Part shown: piece after piece, positions 14,621 to 16,691 of the stretch
Numbering within the stretch: position 1 is the stretch's first letter
Layout of the letters: every line of letters begins with the position of its first letter
DNA from: DATFPQ01 sp035264765
GTDB taxonomy: Bacteria; Actinomycetota; Actinomycetes; Actinomycetales; Angustibacteraceae
Length of the DNA: 16,691 bases
Reading direction: 5' to 3'
Assembly (NCBI GenBank): GCA_035264765.1
Contig: DATFPQ010000292.1
Location: 1 to 16,691, forward strand
Translations under genes and position numbers: made by a program
The notes under the pieces: generated by a model
Database searches by the model: none
What the model was told of the DNA's origin: nothing
The model's input: the letters and a program-made list of their open reading frames with translations, nothing else

Positions 14621-16691
14621 GTGCCCCCGGAGTCCGTCCCAAAGCAGACCGCACCGCCGCTGCGGACGCTGCTGGAGGCCGCCGTGGCGGCCGTGGGCGG
14701 CACCGAGCGTCCCGGCCAGGTGCAGATGGCCGAGGCCGTCGCCGCCGCGGTGGACGACGGCGACCACCTGCTGGTTCAGGCCGGCACCGGCACCGGCAAG
14801 TCGGTGGCCTACCTGGTCCCGGCCGTGGCCCACGCCGTCCGCACCGGCCGACCGGTGGTCGTCGCCACCGCCACCCTCGCGCTGCAGGCGCAGGTCGTCG
14901 ACCGCGACCTGCCCCGCGTCTCGCGCGCGCTGGCGCCCCTGCTCGGCCGCGCCGCCACCTACGGGCTCGTGAAGGGACGGCGCAACTACCTCTGCAAGCA
15001 CAAGCTCGTCGGCGGCTTCCCGGACGACGACGAGGACACGCTGTTCGGCGGGACGTCGATCGGTCGGCCGCAGGCGTCCAGCCGGCTGGGGGAGGACGTC
15101 CTCCGGCTGCGTGAGTGGGCCGACGAGACGGCGTCCGGCGACCGGGACGAGCTGGTGCCCGGCGTGTCCGAGCGCGCCTGGCGGCAGGTGTCGGTGTCGG
15201 CGCACGAGTGCCTGGGCGGCAAGTGCCCCCTGCTCGACGAGTGCTTCGTCGAGCGGGCTCGGGCGGCTGCGCGCGAGTCCGACATCGTGGTCACCAACCA
15301 CTCGATGCTCGCCATCGACGCCTTCGAGAACCGCCAGATCGTTCCCGACCACGACCTCGTCGTGGTCGACGAGGGGCACGAGCTCGTCGACCGGGTCACG
15401 TCGACCATCACCGACGAGCTCAGCGCCGGCATGGTCGAGCGGGCCGCCCGCAAGGCCTCCCGGATGGCCGAGACCGAGAACCTGGACGGCGCGGCCGACG
15501 TCTTCCGCGCGGCGCTGGAGCACCTGCCCGCGGGCCGGCTGCGTGCGCTCCCCGAGGCGCTCGGCCAGTCGCTCACCCTGGTCCGAGACGCCGCCCGCGG
15601 GCTGCAGACCGCACTGAAGCCGGAGAAGGGCCAGGAGGTCGACGGTGCTCGGCAGGTGGCGCGGGCCGAGGTCGACGAGGTGTTCGACGTCGCCCAGCGG
15701 CTGCTCGACGAGGGGGACCACGACGTCGCCTGGGTCTCGGACGACCCACGACGCGGCCCGGTCCTGCACGTCGCGCCGATCGGTGTCGCCGGGCTGCTCC
15801 GAGAACGCCTGTACCCGGACCGCACGGTGGTCCTCACGTCGGCGACGCTCGAGCTGGGCGGCACGTTCGACGCCGTCGCGCGCTCGGTGGGCCTGTCCGG
15901 CCCGGACGCGCCGTCCTGGCGCGGGCTCGACGTCGGGAGCCCGTTCGACTACCCCCGGCAGGCGATCCTGTACTGCGCACGGCACCTGCCGGCGCCCGGG
16001 CGCGACGGCACCGGGTGGCTGGGTCTGGACGAGCTCGCCGACCTGATCACCGCGGCCGGTGGCCGCACCCTGGGGCTGTTCTCGTCGCGGCGGGCGGCCG
16101 AGCAGGCGGCCGAGTCGATGCGCCAGCGGCTGGACGTCCCGGTGCTGTGCCAGGGCGACGACCAGACCGCGACGCTGGTGCGCGAGTTCGCCCGCGACGC
16201 GCGCACCTGCCTGTTCGGCACGCTGTCGCTGTGGCAGGGCGTCGACGTGCCGGGACCCGCCTGCACGCTCGTGGTCATCGACCGGATCCCGTTCCCGCGG
16301 CCGGACGACCCGCTCATGTCGGCTCGTGCGCAGGCCGTGGCCGACGCCGGAGGCAACGGTTTCCTCGCTGTATCCGCGACCCACGCGGCACTGCGGTTGG
16401 CCCAGGGCGCCGGCAGGCTCGTCCGCTCCGGCACCGACCGTGGTGTGGTGGCGGTGCTCGACTCCCGCCTCGCCACCGCCCGCTACGGGGAGTTCCTGCG
16501 GACGTCGATGCCGCCGCTGTGGCCCACCACCGACCGCGCCACCGTGCTCGCCGCGCAGTTCGTCGGTGACCCGCACACCTGTCTCTTCGGCACGCTGAGC
16601 CTGTGGCAGGGCCTCGACGTGCCCGGTGACACCTGCCAGCTGGTGCTGATCGACCGGATCCCGTTCCCGCGACCGGACGACCCGCTGCTCA
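14621..16691 (+). CDS. dinG: DinG/XPD-type iron-sulfur ATP-dependent DNA helicase (3' end beyond window)
   Basis: The frame is open for 690 codons to the window edge. It encodes an SF2 helicase that unwinds DNA 5' to 3', acting in repair and on R-loops or other structures. Seen in order: Q-like motif RPGQVQMAEAV (30-40), Walker A AGTGTGKS (54-61), motif Ia ATATLALQAQ (82-91), four cysteines C125, C197, C202, C208 in the XPD/DinG iron-sulfur pattern, DEGH (250-253), motif III LTSATLELGG (405-414), motif V LFGTLSLWQGVDVPG (531-545) and motif VI AQGAGRLVRSGTDRG (594-608). The start is GTG at 14621. A normal DinG would end about 15-40 residues after LRTSMPPLWPTTDRATVL (about residue 643). Instead the frame runs into a second motif V-like segment (653-689), so the C terminus is anomalous. 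Actinobacterial relatives are usually about 660-690 residues. Confidence 0.92.
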   Translation, partial: MPPESVPKQTAPPLRTLLEAAVAAVGGTERPGQVQMAEAVAAAVDDGDHLLVQAGTGTGKSVAYLVPAVAHAVRTGRPVVVATATLALQAQVVDRDLPRVSRALAPLLGRAATYGLVKGRRNYLCKHKLVGGFPDDDEDTLFGGTSIGRPQASSRLGEDVLRLREWADETASGDRDELVPGVSERAWRQVSVSAHECLGGKCPLLDECFVERARAAARESDIVVTNHSMLAIDAFENRQIVPDHDLVVVDEGHELVDRVTSTITDELSAGMVERAARKASRMAETENLDGAADVFRAALEHLPAGRLRALPEALGQSLTLVRDAARGLQTALKPEKGQEVDGARQVARAEVDEVFDVAQRLLDEGDHDVAWVSDDPRRGPVLHVAPIGVAGLLRERLYPDRTVVLTSATLELGGTFDAVARSVGLSGPDAPSWRGLDVGSPFDYPRQAILYCARHLPAPGRDGTGWLGLDELADLITAAGGRTLGLFSSRRAAEQAAESMRQRLDVPVLCQGDDQTATLVREFARDARTCLFGTLSLWQGVDVPGPACTLVVIDRIPFPRPDDPLMSARAQAVADAGGNGFLAVSATHAALRLAQGAGRLVRSGTDRGVVAVLDSRLATARYGEFLRTSMPPLWPTTDRATVLAAQFVGDPHTCLFGTLSLWQGLDVPGDTCQLVLIDRIPFPRPDDPLL
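16577..16687 (+). repeat. Second, diverged copy of the dinG motif V segment
   Basis: Residues 653-689 of the dinG frame repeat residues 529-565 (nucleotides 16205-16315), offset by 124 codons. The proteins match at 32 of 37 positions, running from TCLFGTLSLWQG to IDRIPFPRPDDPL. The DNA matches at roughly 82 percent by hand count, with many silent changes (for example serine TCG against AGC), so the copies are not a recent duplication. The second copy runs to the window edge. Confidence 0.85.

Noticed and set aside
14483..16576. A 697-codon minus-strand frame opposite dinG.
   Set aside because: The plus strand carries all DinG motifs in order; the minus frame has no recognisable domain and also runs through the palindrome.

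Overview
The window is very GC-rich, with dense, often overlapping genes and frequent GTG starts. It carries a mycothiol-type DinB-like (TIGR03086/MDMPI) protein. All of this points to a high-GC actinobacterium (Actinomycetota); I cannot name the genus from the sequence. Both ends cut through genes, so this may be a fragment or a whole draft contig.

Layout. (1) 1-527, plus strand: the 3' end of a gamma-glutamyltransferase gene, followed by a perfect 11-bp hairpin (537-564) lying between converging genes. (2) 12066-598, minus strand: a regulator, then a tightly packed catabolic cluster. In transcription order it reads AraC-type regulator (11209-12066), a 133-bp gap holding a promoter and tandem operator-like sites, aceB (malate synthase), glcD, glcE, glcF (glycolate or D-2-hydroxyacid oxidase), lctP (lactate/glycolate permease), larA (nickel-pincer lactate racemase family), an IclR-family regulator, and an RsmC-like methyltransferase. 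(3) 12151-16691, plus strand: a TIGR03086-family protein divergent from the AraC gene, the GTPase hflX with a terminator, a 100-bp nested palindrome, and a DinG-type iron-sulfur helicase that runs off the end.

How the genes fit together. LctP would import lactate and/or glycolate. GlcDEF oxidises glycolate to glyoxylate, and in several bacteria also D-lactate to pyruvate. Malate synthase condenses glyoxylate with acetyl-CoA into malate. The LarA homologue keeps every catalytic residue known from lactate racemase. It could convert the enantiomer that GlcDEF cannot use into the one it can, so that one operon handles glycolate and both lactate isomers. That is inference from gene content. The cofactor genes larB, larC and larE are not in the window. 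The embedded IclR protein is the obvious candidate regulator, and two 16-bp sites exactly 21 bp apart upstream of aceB are candidate operators.

Main items for a second look: the racemase inside a glycolate-oxidase operon; the tandem operator sites; the four-unit palindrome upstream of dinG; three genes with a TANNNT box exactly 6 nt before the start codon (candidate leaderless genes); and a second, diverged copy of helicase motif V where the dinG frame should end, which is either an unusual protein or an assembly chimera.
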